Both the position numbers and the translations under genes were made by a program. Shown here one piece after another: positions 19,538 to 27,660 of a stretch of DNA of 64,000 bases. Position 1 is the stretch's first letter. Each line of letters starts with the position of its first letter. The notes below the pieces were generated by a model. It ran no database searches. It was not told the origin of the DNA and saw only the letters and a list, made by a program, of their open reading frames with translations. This stretch comes from Pseudomonas sp. B28(2017) (GTDB taxonomy: Bacteria > Pseudomonadota > Gammaproteobacteria > Pseudomonadales > Pseudomonadaceae), in the NCBI RefSeq assembly GCF_002113025.1, contig NZ_NEJH01000013.1:62001-126000 (forward strand). The letters are read 5' to 3'.

Positions 19538-19561
19538 ACGGACGAGGAGCCCCAGGAATTA
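19538..19561 (-). promoter_or_regulatory. Candidate PvdS box before the thioesterase
   Basis: Minus-strand GCTAATT, 16 bases, then CGTT, matching the TAAAT-N16/17-CGT pattern of PvdS promoters except for one substitution in the -35 part. A transcript starting about 10 bases downstream would have a leader of roughly 25 nt before the GTG at 19505. Confidence 0.5.
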
Positions 19562-19576
19562 GCCATATGAATAACC

Positions 19577-19652
19577 CTGTGGAAGCGACCTCGCTCCCAC
19601 AGTTGATTTGCGTACGCCGCCCAATGCAGAAGCGGGCTTGCTCGCGAAGCGG
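19577..19652. repeat. Degenerate REP pair
   Basis: A compact palindrome (CTGTGGAAGCGACCTCGCTC, then CCACAG) at 19577-19602 and a second REP-like core, GCGGGCTTGCTCGCGAAGC, at 19632-19650. Same family as the other REPs but more diverged. It sits between the divergent thioesterase and GH15 genes. Confidence 0.75.
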
Positions 19653-19746
19653 CCCGCAAGACCACCACAACCACCTCGCCAAGTGAACTCTCGGACACCC
19701 AAACCAGTCACCTGCTTAGGCCCCAGGTTCCCGGAGTATCGCGACA

Positions 19747-21570
19747 ATGGCTGATCACCCCGAACGCCAAAGCCCCATCGACGCCCACGGCATCATCGGC
19801 GACATGCGCAGCGCGGCGCTGGTCAACGACAAGGGCAGCGTGGATTTTTTCTGCTGGCCGGAATTCGACAGTCCGTCGATCTTCTGCGCGCTGCTGGACA
19901 CCCCCGAGGCGGGGATTTTCCAGTTGTCACCGGACCTGCCGGACGCCCGTCGCGAGCAGATCTACCTGCCCGACACCAATGTGCTGCTGACCCGCTGGCT
20001 CAGTGATCGGGCCGTGGTCGAAGTCACCGATCTGCTGCCTGTCGGTGACACCGAGGATGACCTGCCTCTGCTGATGCGGCGGATCCGTGTGGTCAGCGGC
20101 CGCGCCACCTTCCACATGCGCTGCGCGGTGCGCCATGACTACGCTCGCGCCAACACTCGCGCACGCCAGGACAAAAAGGATGTAGTTTTTGAGGCTGCCG
20201 ACCAACCGACACTGCGGCTCTCTTCAAATCAGACATTGCGCATCGACGCCAACGTGGCGGTCGCCAGATTCACCCTCGAACAAGACCAGACCAGCGAATT
20301 CCTGCTCGGCGCCCTTGACGATCCGCGCTTCAAGGAAGGCGCTGCACAACTGTGCCTGGAGCGCACCCTGAAGTTCTGGCGCGACTGGATCGGCCAGTCC
20401 AACTACCGTGGCCGCTGGCGCGAAATGGTCAACCGCTCGGCCCTGGCGATGAAGCTGCTGACCTCGCGCAAACACGGCGCCATTCTCGCTGCTGCCACCT
20501 TCGGCCTGCCGGAAAGCCCTGGTGGCGAACGCAACTGGGACTATCGCTTCACCTGGATCCGCGACGCATCATTCACTGTCTATGCGTTCATGCGCCTGGG
20601 TTTCGTCGAAGAGGCCAACGCCTACATGCGCTGGTTACGCGGTCGGATCAGTGACTGTCGGGGCAAGCCGATGAAACTCAACATCCTGTATGCCGTCGAC
20701 GGTCGCCAAGAGTTGCCGGAAGTCGAGCTGGCGCATCTGTCCGGTCATGGAGGCGCACAACCGGTGCGCATCGGCAATCAGGCATACGAACAGGTCCAGC
20801 TCGATATCTTTGGCGAGCTGATGGACGCGATTTACCTGGTCAACAAATACGGCGAAGCCATTTCCCATGAAGGCTGGAAACACACGGTGGAAGTGGTGGA
20901 TCAGGTCTGCGAAACCTGGGAGCAAAAGGATGTCGGCATCTGGGAAATGCGCGGCGCGCAATACCATTTCCTGCATTCACGGCTGATGTGTTGGGTCGCC
21001 CTGGACCGCGCCATCCGCCTCGCTTCAAAACGCTCACTGCCGGCACCCTTCGCGCGCTGGGACCAGACCCGCCAGGCGATCTACGCCGACATCTGGGAGA
21101 ACTTCTGGAGTGAAGAGCGCGGGCATTTCGTCCAGCACATCGGCGGTACGGGCCTGGACGGTTCGATGCTGCTGATGCCGCTGGTGCGCTTCGTCAGCGC
21201 CCGCGACCCGCGCTGGCTGGCGACTCTGAAAGCCATCGAAAAGAATCTGGTGCGCGACGGCATGATCTACCGCTACCGCAACGACGACAATCAGATCGAC
21301 GGCCTGCCCGGCAGCGAAGGCGCCTTCGCCGCGTGCTCGTTCTGGTACGTCGAATGCCTGGCCCGCGCCGGCCAGCTCGACAAGGCTCACCTGGAGTTCG
21401 AACAGTTGCTCAGGTACGCCAACCCGTTGGGGTTGTATGCCGAAGAGTTCGACAGCCACGGCCGGCATATGGGCAACACGCCGCAGGCGCTGACGCATCT
21501 GGCGTTGATCAGTGCAGCGTGTTTTCTGGACCGGAGGTTGAGTGGGGAGAAAAGCGTCTGGCAGCCGTGA
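19747..21570 (+). CDS. Glycoside hydrolase family 15 protein (glucoamylase/trehalase-like)
   Basis: 607 residues, full length for bacterial GH15 enzymes. Features: N-terminal IDAHGIIGDMRSAALV, GSVDFFCWPEFDSPSIF, the core motif RNWDYRFTWIRDAS, and the two acidic catalytic regions DVGIWEMRG and LYAEEFD. The family hydrolyses alpha-glucosidic bonds (starch-like glucans or trehalose) by inversion. No signal peptide, so cytosolic. The ATG at 19747 is the first plausible start of an otherwise continuous frame. It is transcribed away from the NRPS block and appears monocistronic; substrate cannot be fixed from sequence. The C terminus ends normally. Confidence 0.9.
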   Translation: MADHPERQSPIDAHGIIGDMRSAALVNDKGSVDFFCWPEFDSPSIFCALLDTPEAGIFQLSPDLPDARREQIYLPDTNVLLTRWLSDRAVVEVTDLLPVGDTEDDLPLLMRRIRVVSGRATFHMRCAVRHDYARANTRARQDKKDVVFEAADQPTLRLSSNQTLRIDANVAVARFTLEQDQTSEFLLGALDDPRFKEGAAQLCLERTLKFWRDWIGQSNYRGRWREMVNRSALAMKLLTSRKHGAILAAATFGLPESPGGERNWDYRFTWIRDASFTVYAFMRLGFVEEANAYMRWLRGRISDCRGKPMKLNILYAVDGRQELPEVELAHLSGHGGAQPVRIGNQAYEQVQLDIFGELMDAIYLVNKYGEAISHEGWKHTVEVVDQVCETWEQKDVGIWEMRGAQYHFLHSRLMCWVALDRAIRLASKRSLPAPFARWDQTRQAIYADIWENFWSEERGHFVQHIGGTGLDGSMLLMPLVRFVSARDPRWLATLKAIEKNLVRDGMIYRYRNDDNQIDGLPGSEGAFAACSFWYVECLARAGQLDKAHLEFEQLLRYANPLGLYAEEFDSHGRHMGNTPQALTHLALISAACFLDRRLSGEKSVWQP

Positions 21571-21745
21571 ACACAAGTTTCTGACACCACAGGTTTTGCG
21601 CAAATCAAAGCCCTGCATTTTTAAACAACTACCGTCGGAGCCTTCCTAGGAATACCTTGTTGCCAGCCATGACATCCCCACCTAACATCCTTGCTGAACG
21701 GGTACAGCGGAGCTGTGCAGAACCACCCGAATTCAAGGAACCAGA

Positions 21746-22135
21746 ATGACCCAACGCATCCATCGCAGCATCGCCTCCCCGCTCCGAACCGGTTTGAACC
21801 GCGAAGAACTCTGGGAGGCCGACGACAAGGGCCTGATCAAATGCTGGGAAGTCGGCCGCCAGCGCGCTGCCCGCTTCCCCGACCTCGCCCGACAATGCCT
21901 CGCCGGCGAGTTGCCGGTACTGGGCTGGAAAGGTGGCGTCAGCCGCAGCCTGAAGAAACTCGAAAAGTACGGTTCACTCAAGTACCTCGCGCAGTGGCAA
22001 GGGTTGCGTGGGGAAGATCTGGATGTTGATTTGAACCAGGAGCGGGCGCTGGCTTGCTCGCGAACCGGGATGGTGGTGACGTTTACGCCGGATCGGGCGA
22101 AGTATTTCAATCAAATAGCGGAAGTTGAATCCTAG
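21746..22135 (+). CDS. Hypothetical protein, 129 aa
   Basis: Small soluble protein rich in Arg, Leu and charged residues, with no signal peptide or membrane segment. The mid part (LKKLEKYGSLKYLAQWQGL) looks helical. I do not recognise the family. A purine-rich AAGGAACCAGA precedes the ATG, a normal ribosome site, and codon use is typical of the chromosome. It ends 11 nt before the BRCT-domain gene, so the two are probably cotranscribed; a nucleic-acid role would be guesswork. Confidence 0.6.
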   Translation: MTQRIHRSIASPLRTGLNREELWEADDKGLIKCWEVGRQRAARFPDLARQCLAGELPVLGWKGGVSRSLKKLEKYGSLKYLAQWQGLRGEDLDVDLNQERALACSRTGMVVTFTPDRAKYFNQIAEVES

Positions 22136-22146
22136 GAGCAGGGACG

Positions 22147-22779
22147 ATGGTCGATTTGCATCAGGAATTTCAAAACAGTGGGTTCTTCCACGAAGCACGC
22201 ATTGATAGACGTTCAGCCGACGCGTTGGTAGGCATTACGGCTGGACTCGCTGCCGATGGTCAGATCAACCAGCAGGAAGCCGAGTTTCTCAAGAGCTGGA
22301 TCGAAGTTCATTTGTGTCATCTGGGTGATCCGGTCGTGAACATCCTCTACAAACGCCTCTCCGACATGCTGAGTGATGGGGTACTGGACTCCGAAGAGTC
22401 GGCTGAGCTACTGGATATGCTGCACCAGTTTGCAGGTCTGCCCGTTGGCTCTGACCAGATCTTCACAACGCCTTGCAGTCTTCCACTCGACAACCCTGCC
22501 CCCACACTGAACTGGGTTGATCGGGTTTTTCTGTTCACCGGAGTCATGGCTTACGGTCCGCGCAAGGAATGTGAATCGCTTATTGTCGAACGCGGCGGTC
22601 AGATCGGTGGTTCGGTCAGCAGAAAAACCAACTATCTCGTGGTGGGCAGCATCGGAAACGATCAGTGGCTTCATAGCACTTATGGAACCAAGATCAAAAA
22701 AGCGGTTGAGCTAAGAGAGAGCGGTGTTCCTATCGCGATCATCAGTGAAGAACACTGGCAAAGGGTACTGTTCGGGTGA
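22147..22779 (+). CDS. BRCT-domain protein
   Basis: 210 residues. The N-terminal half (about 20-100) is helical with acidic stretches (ITAGLAADGQINQQEAEFL), reminiscent of TerB-like tellurite-resistance folds. The C-terminal half (about 125-210) is a BRCT domain: VFLFTGVMAYGPRKECESLI, then RGGQIGGSVSRKTNYLVVG and the closing tryptophan (HWQRVL). The layout matches DNA ligase-type BRCT domains found in stand-alone proteins next to DEDD exonucleases, but no nuclease is adjacent. Likely a phosphopeptide or DNA-end binding accessory factor. Spacing of 11 nt to the upstream gene suggests an operon. Confidence 0.85.
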   Translation: MVDLHQEFQNSGFFHEARIDRRSADALVGITAGLAADGQINQQEAEFLKSWIEVHLCHLGDPVVNILYKRLSDMLSDGVLDSEESAELLDMLHQFAGLPVGSDQIFTTPCSLPLDNPAPTLNWVDRVFLFTGVMAYGPRKECESLIVERGGQIGGSVSRKTNYLVVGSIGNDQWLHSTYGTKIKKAVELRESGVPIAIISEEHWQRVLFG

Positions 22780-22817
22780 CCGTGGGGTAACTGCATCAGG
22801 CTCAGGCTAAAAGATGC

Positions 22818-23801
22818 TCAACGCTCCACTGGATCTGCACCAACACTGACCGAAAACCGCTCCCGATAAGCCTGCGGTGTCACGCCCATGGCCCGCAGGA
22901 AGCTGCGGCGCAGGGTTTCTTCGCTGCCGAAGCCGCATTGCACCGCCACCCGCTTGATCGGCACGCCGGTATCGCTGAGCAGACGCCGTGCGGTTTCGAC
23001 GCGGATCAGTTCGATGGCCCGGGCCGGGGTCTGGCCGGTGTCGGCGCGGTAGTGGCGCACGAAACTGCGTTCGCTCATCCCGGCCTGCAAGGCCAGGGTC
23101 GGGATGCCAAGGTCCCGGGTCAGATTTTCGCTGATCCAGGCGTGAAGTTCGTCGAAACGGTTGCCTTTCTGTTGCAATGACAGGGTCACGCTGAATTGCG
23201 ACTGGCCACCCGGACGCTTGAGAAACACCACCAGTTGCCGGGCGACTTCCAGGGCCATGGTGCGCCCCAGGTCTTCTTCGACCATGGCCAACGCCAGGTC
23301 GATGCCGGCCGTGACCCCGGCCGAGGTCCAGACCGGGCCGTCATTGATGAAGATCGGGTTGGGTTCGACGTGCAGTTGCGGATGCTGCTGCGCCAATTGC
23401 TCGCAGCGGGTCCAGTGGGTGACCACGCGCCGGCCATCGAGCCAGCCGCTGGCCGCCAGCAGAAACGCACCGGTGCATACCGAGGAAACCCGCCGGCAGC
23501 CACGGGCATGCTCGCGCACCCAGGCGACCAACGGCGCATCTTGCGCCGCTGCGTATACACCCCAGCCACCGGCGATGATCAGGGTATCAGTGCCCTCATC
23601 CGGCAACGGTTCGGCCAACAGCGCCAACCCCGCTGACGACATTACCGCCCCGCCGCCGCTGGCAATCACCGTCGGTGCGTAGGGTGGCGGCAGGCCTTGC
23701 TGACGGGCTATGTCGTTGGCCGAAGCGAACACCTGTAACGGCCCGGTGACGTCGAGTATTTGCACGTTGGCGAAAGCGAGTACGTGGATGGTTTTCGACA
23801 T
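22818..23801 (-). CDS. GlxA-family transcriptional regulator (DJ-1/PfpI + AraC HTH)
   Basis: 327 residues. The N-terminal DJ-1/PfpI-like domain (about 1-195) has IIAGGWG and the nucleophile-type region SSVCTGAFLLAASG. The C-terminal AraC-type domain (about 215-320) has two HTH motifs, including MSERSFVRHYRADTGQTP and KRVAVQCGFGSEETLRRSF. It is divergently transcribed from the isonitrile hydratase gene, itself a DJ-1 relative, with only 87 nt between starts. A 16-base perfect palindrome lies in that gap. Probable local activator of that gene; the inducer is unknown. Confidence 0.9.
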   Translation of the reverse strand: MSKTIHVLAFANVQILDVTGPLQVFASANDIARQQGLPPPYAPTVIASGGGAVMSSAGLALLAEPLPDEGTDTLIIAGGWGVYAAAQDAPLVAWVREHARGCRRVSSVCTGAFLLAASGWLDGRRVVTHWTRCEQLAQQHPQLHVEPNPIFINDGPVWTSAGVTAGIDLALAMVEEDLGRTMALEVARQLVVFLKRPGGQSQFSVTLSLQQKGNRFDELHAWISENLTRDLGIPTLALQAGMSERSFVRHYRADTGQTPARAIELIRVETARRLLSDTGVPIKRVAVQCGFGSEETLRRSFLRAMGVTPQAYRERFSVSVGADPVER

Positions 23802-23838
23802 TTGGCGTAATTCGTGGGGAGATTGGCGTATACGCCAA
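23802..23838. promoter_or_regulatory. Probable operator between glxA-type regulator and inhA
   Basis: Perfect 16-base palindrome TTGGCGTATACGCCAA at 23823-23838, plus a matching half site TTTGGCGTAA at 23801-23810, in the 87-base divergent gap. Repeated half sites beside an AraC-type regulator suggest its binding site, which would control both divergent genes. Confidence 0.6.
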
Positions 23839-23888
23839 AGCCTACGGGCCTACAGTCAAACCGTCCACCCACTTCACGAGAAAACACC

Positions 23889-24575
23889 ATGGCGCTGCAG
23901 ATCGGTTTTTTGTTGTTTCCACAGGTTCAGCAACTGGACCTGACCGGCCCTTATGACGTGCTGGCCTCTCTGCCGGATGTGAAAGTGCATCTGATCTGGA
24001 AAGACCTGATGCCGGTCACCGCCAGCACCGGCCTGCAGTTGAAGCCGACCACCACCTTTGAAGATTGCCCGGCGCTGGACGTGATCTGCGTGCCCGGCGG
24101 CAGCGGCGTCGGGCCGTTGATGGAGGATGACCAGACCTTGGGCTTTCTCAACGCTCAGGCCGCCAACGCCCGATACATCACGTCGGTGTGCACCGGCTCG
24201 CTGGTGCTGGGCGCGGCGGGATTGCTCAAAGGCAAACGCGCCACCACTCACTGGGCGTATCACCCATTGCTCAAGCCGCTGGGCGCAATCGCGGTGAACG
24301 ATCGGGTGGTTCGTGACGGCAATCTGTTGACCGGAGGCGGCATCACCGCTGGTATCGACTTCGCCCTGACCCTAGCCGCCGAGCTGTTCGACCAGGCCAC
24401 TGCCGAGCTGGTGCAGCTGCAACTGGAATACGCCCCGGCCCCGCCGTTTACTGCGGGCAGCCCCGAGACGGCCCCGGTCAGTGTGCTGGAAGAGGCTCGC
24501 CAACGGGCTGCCGGCTCGTTGAAACTGCGGGCGGAAATCACCGAGCGCGCAGCGGCGAAACTCGACCGACAGTGA
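23889..24575 (+). CDS. inhA: Isonitrile hydratase (DJ-1/PfpI family)
   Basis: 228 residues, the expected length. The N terminus MALQIGFLLFPQVQQLDLTG and the motifs VICVPGGSGVGPLMED and TSVCTGSLVLGAAGLLKGK match Pseudomonas isonitrile hydratases, which convert isonitriles to N-substituted formamides. The nucleophile Cys lies in SVCTGS. The start at 23889 is preferred over the longer frame because it gives the family N terminus; upstream codons read as non-coding leader containing the operator. Divergent from the glxA-type regulator. The RsmX-like RNA lies just downstream, converging on this gene. Confidence 0.88.
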   Translation: MALQIGFLLFPQVQQLDLTGPYDVLASLPDVKVHLIWKDLMPVTASTGLQLKPTTTFEDCPALDVICVPGGSGVGPLMEDDQTLGFLNAQAANARYITSVCTGSLVLGAAGLLKGKRATTHWAYHPLLKPLGAIAVNDRVVRDGNLLTGGGITAGIDFALTLAAELFDQATAELVQLQLEYAPAPPFTAGSPETAPVSVLEEARQRAAGSLKLRAEITERAAAKLDRQ

Positions 24576-24627
24576 AAAAAAGCGGCGGGAACCCGGTTCC
24601 TGCCGCCACTACTTTTCCTGCGCCCAC

Positions 24628-24653
24628 AAAAAAACCCGCCGAAGCGGGTTTTT
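24628..24653 (-). terminator. Rho-independent terminator of the RsmX-like RNA
   Basis: Minus strand AAACCCGCTTCGGCGGGTTT followed by further T: a seven-pair stem with a TTCG-type loop and U tract. Being symmetrical with A/T runs on both sides, it could also end the convergent inhA transcript on the plus strand. Confidence 0.9.
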
Positions 24654-24740
24654 CCAAGACCATGACGACTCCTTGTCGCTGCGTTCCTTGCATATGGTCG
24701 ATCATCCATGATCCTGAGCACATCCTGTGCTTCAGTGGGT
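24628..24740 (-). ncRNA. rsmX: RsmX-like CsrA/RsmA-sequestering small RNA
   Basis: On the minus strand a run of small hairpins presents GGA in the loop: GCACAGGATGTGC (24718-24730), GATCATGGATGATC (24700-24713), TGCAAGGAACGCA and CGACAAGGAGTCG, with more unpaired GGA, then a GC hairpin and seven T. Such RNAs titrate RsmA/RsmE and relieve translational repression under GacS/GacA. Length of about 113 nt fits known RsmX RNAs. The start is inferred from a TATTCT-like -10 at 24748-24753. A diverged GacA-type upstream site lies at 24797-24814. No open frame of note overlaps on this strand. Confidence 0.82.
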
Positions 24741-24796
24741 GAGGCCAGAATACGCATCGGATCCAATTTGTAACAGGAGATATCACTACCATCGCG

Positions 24797-24814
24797 TGTA
24801 AGACATTGGCTATA
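24797..24814 (-). promoter_or_regulatory. GacA-type upstream activating site
   Basis: Minus strand TATAGC-N6-CTTACA. The right half exactly matches the conserved TGTAAG-N6-CTTACA element of rsmX/Y/Z promoters; the left half is diverged. Centre about 65 bases upstream of the predicted RNA start, the usual distance. Confidence 0.55.
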
Positions 24815-24868
24815 AGCCACCTTCCGAAAACCCTTAGACGCCTCAGGCTCGGAGGCCGCGAGTTTCGC

Positions 24869-25351
24869 TCAAACACCCTGATGTTCGTGTGCCCTGGCCA
24901 GTAGAAACTGTTCGATATTGCTCATTTGTTCATCCCAGCCGCGACTGTCCATACGGAATGCCTTGAGGCGGCGATGCTGGGGAACATGGTCAAAACCGGA
25001 CTCGGAGACGTGGAGCAACGTGCCGTCGTCCATATCCTCAAGTTCGAATTTCACCAGTGTGGTGGGCTCCTGGGAGTAATCGAAATCAGGCTCTACCGCA
25101 TACGGATGCCAACGAAACGAAAACAGCCGTTCCGGTTCGACCCGCTCTACCAGTACATTCCAAAGCAAATGCTCATAACCGGGATAAGTAATCTGCCCCT
25201 GGGTCCACTCGCCTGCCACAAAGCGCTTGCCTTCCAGCGCCACGCCAAACCACTGTCCGAACATTTCGGCATTGGCCAGCACACGCCAGACCTGTGAACG
25301 CTTGGCTTTGAGCAGGACTTTCCTTTCAATGCGATCAGATGTTGGGTTCAT
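24869..25351 (-). CDS. SRPBCC (AHSA1-like) domain protein
   Basis: 160 residues forming one START/Bet v1-like hydrophobic-pocket domain of the Aha1-C/AHSA1 type: RKVLLKAKRSQVWRVLANAE at the N terminus, FGVALEGKRFVAGEWTQGQI and LFSFRWHPYA in the middle, and a C-terminal helix with WDEQMSNIEQFL. No signal peptide. The biochemical role is unassigned in most relatives; they often sit with ArsR regulators, none of which is seen here. The start at 25351 is preceded by an AGGAGGTGACTT-like purine stretch. Apparently a single-gene unit. Confidence 0.85.
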   Translation of the reverse strand: MNPTSDRIERKVLLKAKRSQVWRVLANAEMFGQWFGVALEGKRFVAGEWTQGQITYPGYEHLLWNVLVERVEPERLFSFRWHPYAVEPDFDYSQEPTTLVKFELEDMDDGTLLHVSESGFDHVPQHRRLKAFRMDSRGWDEQMSNIEQFLLARAHEHQGV

Positions 25352-25549
25352 AAGTCACCTCCTGTACTTGAACAGTAGGTCAGTAAGACCACAAGACCAA
25401 CCCTAAAGTTGTACCAATCGGGATGAGCAATCAACCATATCTGTGATATTCGGTTGCATGTGCGGTGATAAGTTCTGGGGCAATCACAAAGTCAGAGGGT
25501 CGAAGCTGCTAACGTTCTCCCTCGAAAAAATATCGAAAAGGATAGCGAC
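25352..25549. other. Intergenic, divergent promoter region
   Basis: 198 bases between the divergent SRPBCC and GFA-family genes. It must hold both promoters, but I see no convincing -35/-10 pair or repeat. Confidence 0.5.
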
Positions 25550-25948
25550 ATGACAAAACTGCGCGGCAGTTGCCTGTGCAAGGCCATCGAATACCAGCTC
25601 GATAGCCTCGACATGCCCATCAGTCACTGCCATTGCCAAACCTGCCGCAAGGCACACGCAGCGGCTTTTGCATCGACTGCCGGGGTGATGCGCGAGCACT
25701 TTCGCTGGATCAAGGGGCAAGACCGGCTGACGAGCTACGAATCGTCACCGGGCAAGTTTCGGCATTTCTGTTCGGCCTGCGGTTCACACCTGATGGCAGA
25801 GCGTTCGGCCCAGCCCCATGTGATTGTTCGGGTAGCGACACTGGATGATGACCCGAAAATGACACCACAGGCGCATATCTGGACATCCCATGAGCAGCCT
25901 TGGCTTGAATATGAGGCGGTAAAAAAGTACCCGCAATGGCAGACGTAG
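25550..25948 (+). CDS. GFA family zinc-binding protein
   Basis: 132 residues, typical of the GFA (glutathione-dependent formaldehyde-activating enzyme-like) superfamily. Zinc-binding cysteine pattern: GSCLCKAIEY, then HCHCQTCRKAHAAAFAST, then FCSACGSHL. The beta-rich tail contains DDDPKMTPQAHIW and ends in WLEYEAVKKYPQW. Biochemical roles are mostly unproven; some relatives act on glutathione adducts or other small thiol conjugates. The start is preceded by AAAGGATAGCGAC. Single gene, no apparent partner. Confidence 0.88.
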   Translation: MTKLRGSCLCKAIEYQLDSLDMPISHCHCQTCRKAHAAAFASTAGVMREHFRWIKGQDRLTSYESSPGKFRHFCSACGSHLMAERSAQPHVIVRVATLDDDPKMTPQAHIWTSHEQPWLEYEAVKKYPQWQT

Positions 25949-26014
25949 ATGACTGAACTTCCCAGAGCGCTACACTGCACCCCCAAACTTCCCCTGTCAC
26001 AGCGAGTTTCTGCC

Positions 26015-26419
26015 ATGCACGCACGTTTTCTCCTGGCGCTGACGCCTTTGCTGTTCACCTCCCTGGCCCATGCTGCCGTGAACTGCGACAACGCCACCGA
26101 CCAGGCCACGATGAACCAGTGCGCGGCGCAGCAGAATGCGGCGGCGGACAAGGAGTTGAATGCGCTTTACCAGCAAATCACTTCGCGCCTGAAGGGCAAT
26201 CCCGACAGCAAGAAGTTGCTGGTGGGAGCGCAGCGGTCGTGGATTGCGTTTCGTGATGCCGAGTGCAAGTTCTCGGCGTCCGGGGTGGAAGGCGGGAGTG
26301 TGTATCCGCTGATCTATGGCAATTGCGTGACTGAATTGACCAAGGCGCGGGTGGAGACGTTCAAGACTTACCTGAAGTGTCAGGAGGGGGATCTGGGGTG
26401 TCCGGTGCCGGGGGTTTGA
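26015..26419 (+). CDS. LprI-like periplasmic protein
   Basis: 134 residues. The start at 26015 gives a clean signal peptide (MHARFLLALTPLLFTSLAHA, cleavage before AVNC). The mature part has the lysozyme-inhibitor LprI-type pattern: paired cysteines, CDNATDQATMNQCAAQQNAAADKELN, then LLVGAQRSWIAFRDAECKFS and a closing GNCVTELTKARVE. The domain is common in proteobacterial periplasmic proteins; only some members are shown to inhibit lysozyme, so function is tentative. The longer in-frame start would destroy the signal peptide. Converges on the qhn operon, with a strong hairpin between them. Confidence 0.85.
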   Translation: MHARFLLALTPLLFTSLAHAAVNCDNATDQATMNQCAAQQNAAADKELNALYQQITSRLKGNPDSKKLLVGAQRSWIAFRDAECKFSASGVEGGSVYPLIYGNCVTELTKARVETFKTYLKCQEGDLGCPVPGV

Positions 26420-26443
26420 CACTCCAGCGTCTGTCCGGGCCCC

Positions 26444-26480
26444 ATCGTCGGAACGCCGCCCCGGGCGGCGCTCCGACGAT
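26444..26480. terminator. Long GC hairpin between convergent genes
   Basis: Near-perfect 37-base palindrome whose arms are ATCGTCGGA and TCCGACGAT around CGCCGCCC/GGGCGGCG. No T run follows on either strand, so it is either a bidirectional structured barrier or a REP-like element rather than a classical terminator. Confidence 0.6.
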
Positions 26481-26503
26481 AGCGTCAGTTCAGACGCCAC
26501 GAT

Positions 26504-27622
26504 TTACCGGACAAACACCTGCGCCGTGGTAATCGCCATGTCCCCGCCCGGCATCTTGATGCTGCCGACCTGCTTGAGGCTGTCGGCATCGAAGATCGCC
26601 ACATCGTTGAACGTCCCGGCCAGGTAGATCTTGCTGCCGTCCTTGTTCAAGGAAATGCAGTAGTAGGAATGATCGAGCGTGGCGGACTGCAGCATTTTCT
26701 TCTGCTTGATGTCGTACTTGGCCAGTCGGTTGAGCACGCCAAACATCAGGTTCGGGTCCTTGGGCGAGCGCATGCCGCTGAAGTAGATCTCCGTCAGGGG
26801 CCCGAAGTCGGTGGTTTCGGTCTTACCGGTCTTCAGGTCGACACTGAACAGGCCATACAGGTATTCAGCGGTGGCCGGGTCCTGCTTCTTGTCCTTGAAC
26901 TTCGCCGCGGTGTACAGCAGCGAGAAGTCATGCCGGTACGTCTGCTGGTTCCACACGTAGAGCACGTCCGGCGCGCTGTAGTTCGGGCGTTTCCAGTGCC
27001 GGCTGGGGATCAGCACGTCGAACTTGCCGGTCTGCACGTTGACCTTGTAGACATCCGCCCCTGCCACGTACAGCGTGCCGTCGTCACCGCTTTGCATAAT
27101 GGTCAGCTGCCGCGGCGCCGGGAAACTGCGCACGGGTTTGGCGTCCATGCCACCGTCGGTCTTGTATACATCGAGCCGAGGTTGCTGCACCTCGTAGTGA
27201 TCGTTGAGCATCAAGGTCGGGTTGGCGACGGTGAACAGTTCCTTGCCGTCGTGGCTGAGGGTGAAGGCGAACATGGACCGCGCTTTCTCCCCCGGCTTCT
27301 GGGTGATACTGGCGTGGAACACCTGTTTGCAGGTGTCCAGTTCGACACCGTAGACATCCGCATAGTGATTGTTCAGCACGTAGGCGGTCTTGCGGTCCGG
27401 CGACAGTTGCACGGTGCCGGGGCCGAAGGCATCGGGCATCTTGCAGGTCTTGAACAGGGTGTCGGTGGCCAGGTCGATCACGTGCAGGTTGTTCGGGTAG
27501 TTGGTGGTCAACATGTACTCGTGACCATCCTGAAGAGCAGTGTTTTCATCAGCCAGAGCATTGACCGAACAGGTGCTCAGGATGGCGAACGCGGCCAGGC
27601 CGCAGGCTTTGATGCTGTGCAT
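26504..27622 (-). CDS. qhnB: Quinohemoprotein amine dehydrogenase beta subunit
   Basis: 372 residues. A signal peptide (MHSIKACGLAAFAILSTCSV...ALA) is followed by a repeated beta-blade pattern (NLHVIDLATDTLFKTCKMPD, QLSPDRKTAYVLNNHYADVY, ISLNKDGSKIYLAGTFNDVA), that is, the seven-bladed propeller of the QHNDH beta subunit. It helps enclose the CTQ-bearing gamma subunit in the periplasm. The ATG at 27622 is selected for the signal peptide and AAGGA site. It follows qhnC by 38 nt and is last in the qhnA-D-C-B order known from Pseudomonas and Paracoccus. Start and domain length agree with the family. Confidence 0.93.
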   Translation of the reverse strand: MHSIKACGLAAFAILSTCSVNALADENTALQDGHEYMLTTNYPNNLHVIDLATDTLFKTCKMPDAFGPGTVQLSPDRKTAYVLNNHYADVYGVELDTCKQVFHASITQKPGEKARSMFAFTLSHDGKELFTVANPTLMLNDHYEVQQPRLDVYKTDGGMDAKPVRSFPAPRQLTIMQSGDDGTLYVAGADVYKVNVQTGKFDVLIPSRHWKRPNYSAPDVLYVWNQQTYRHDFSLLYTAAKFKDKKQDPATAEYLYGLFSVDLKTGKTETTDFGPLTEIYFSGMRSPKDPNLMFGVLNRLAKYDIKQKKMLQSATLDHSYYCISLNKDGSKIYLAGTFNDVAIFDADSLKQVGSIKMPGGDMAITTAQVFVR

Positions 27623-27660
27623 GCTGGAATCCTTCTTCTTGTACGCTGCTTTCAAAGGCA

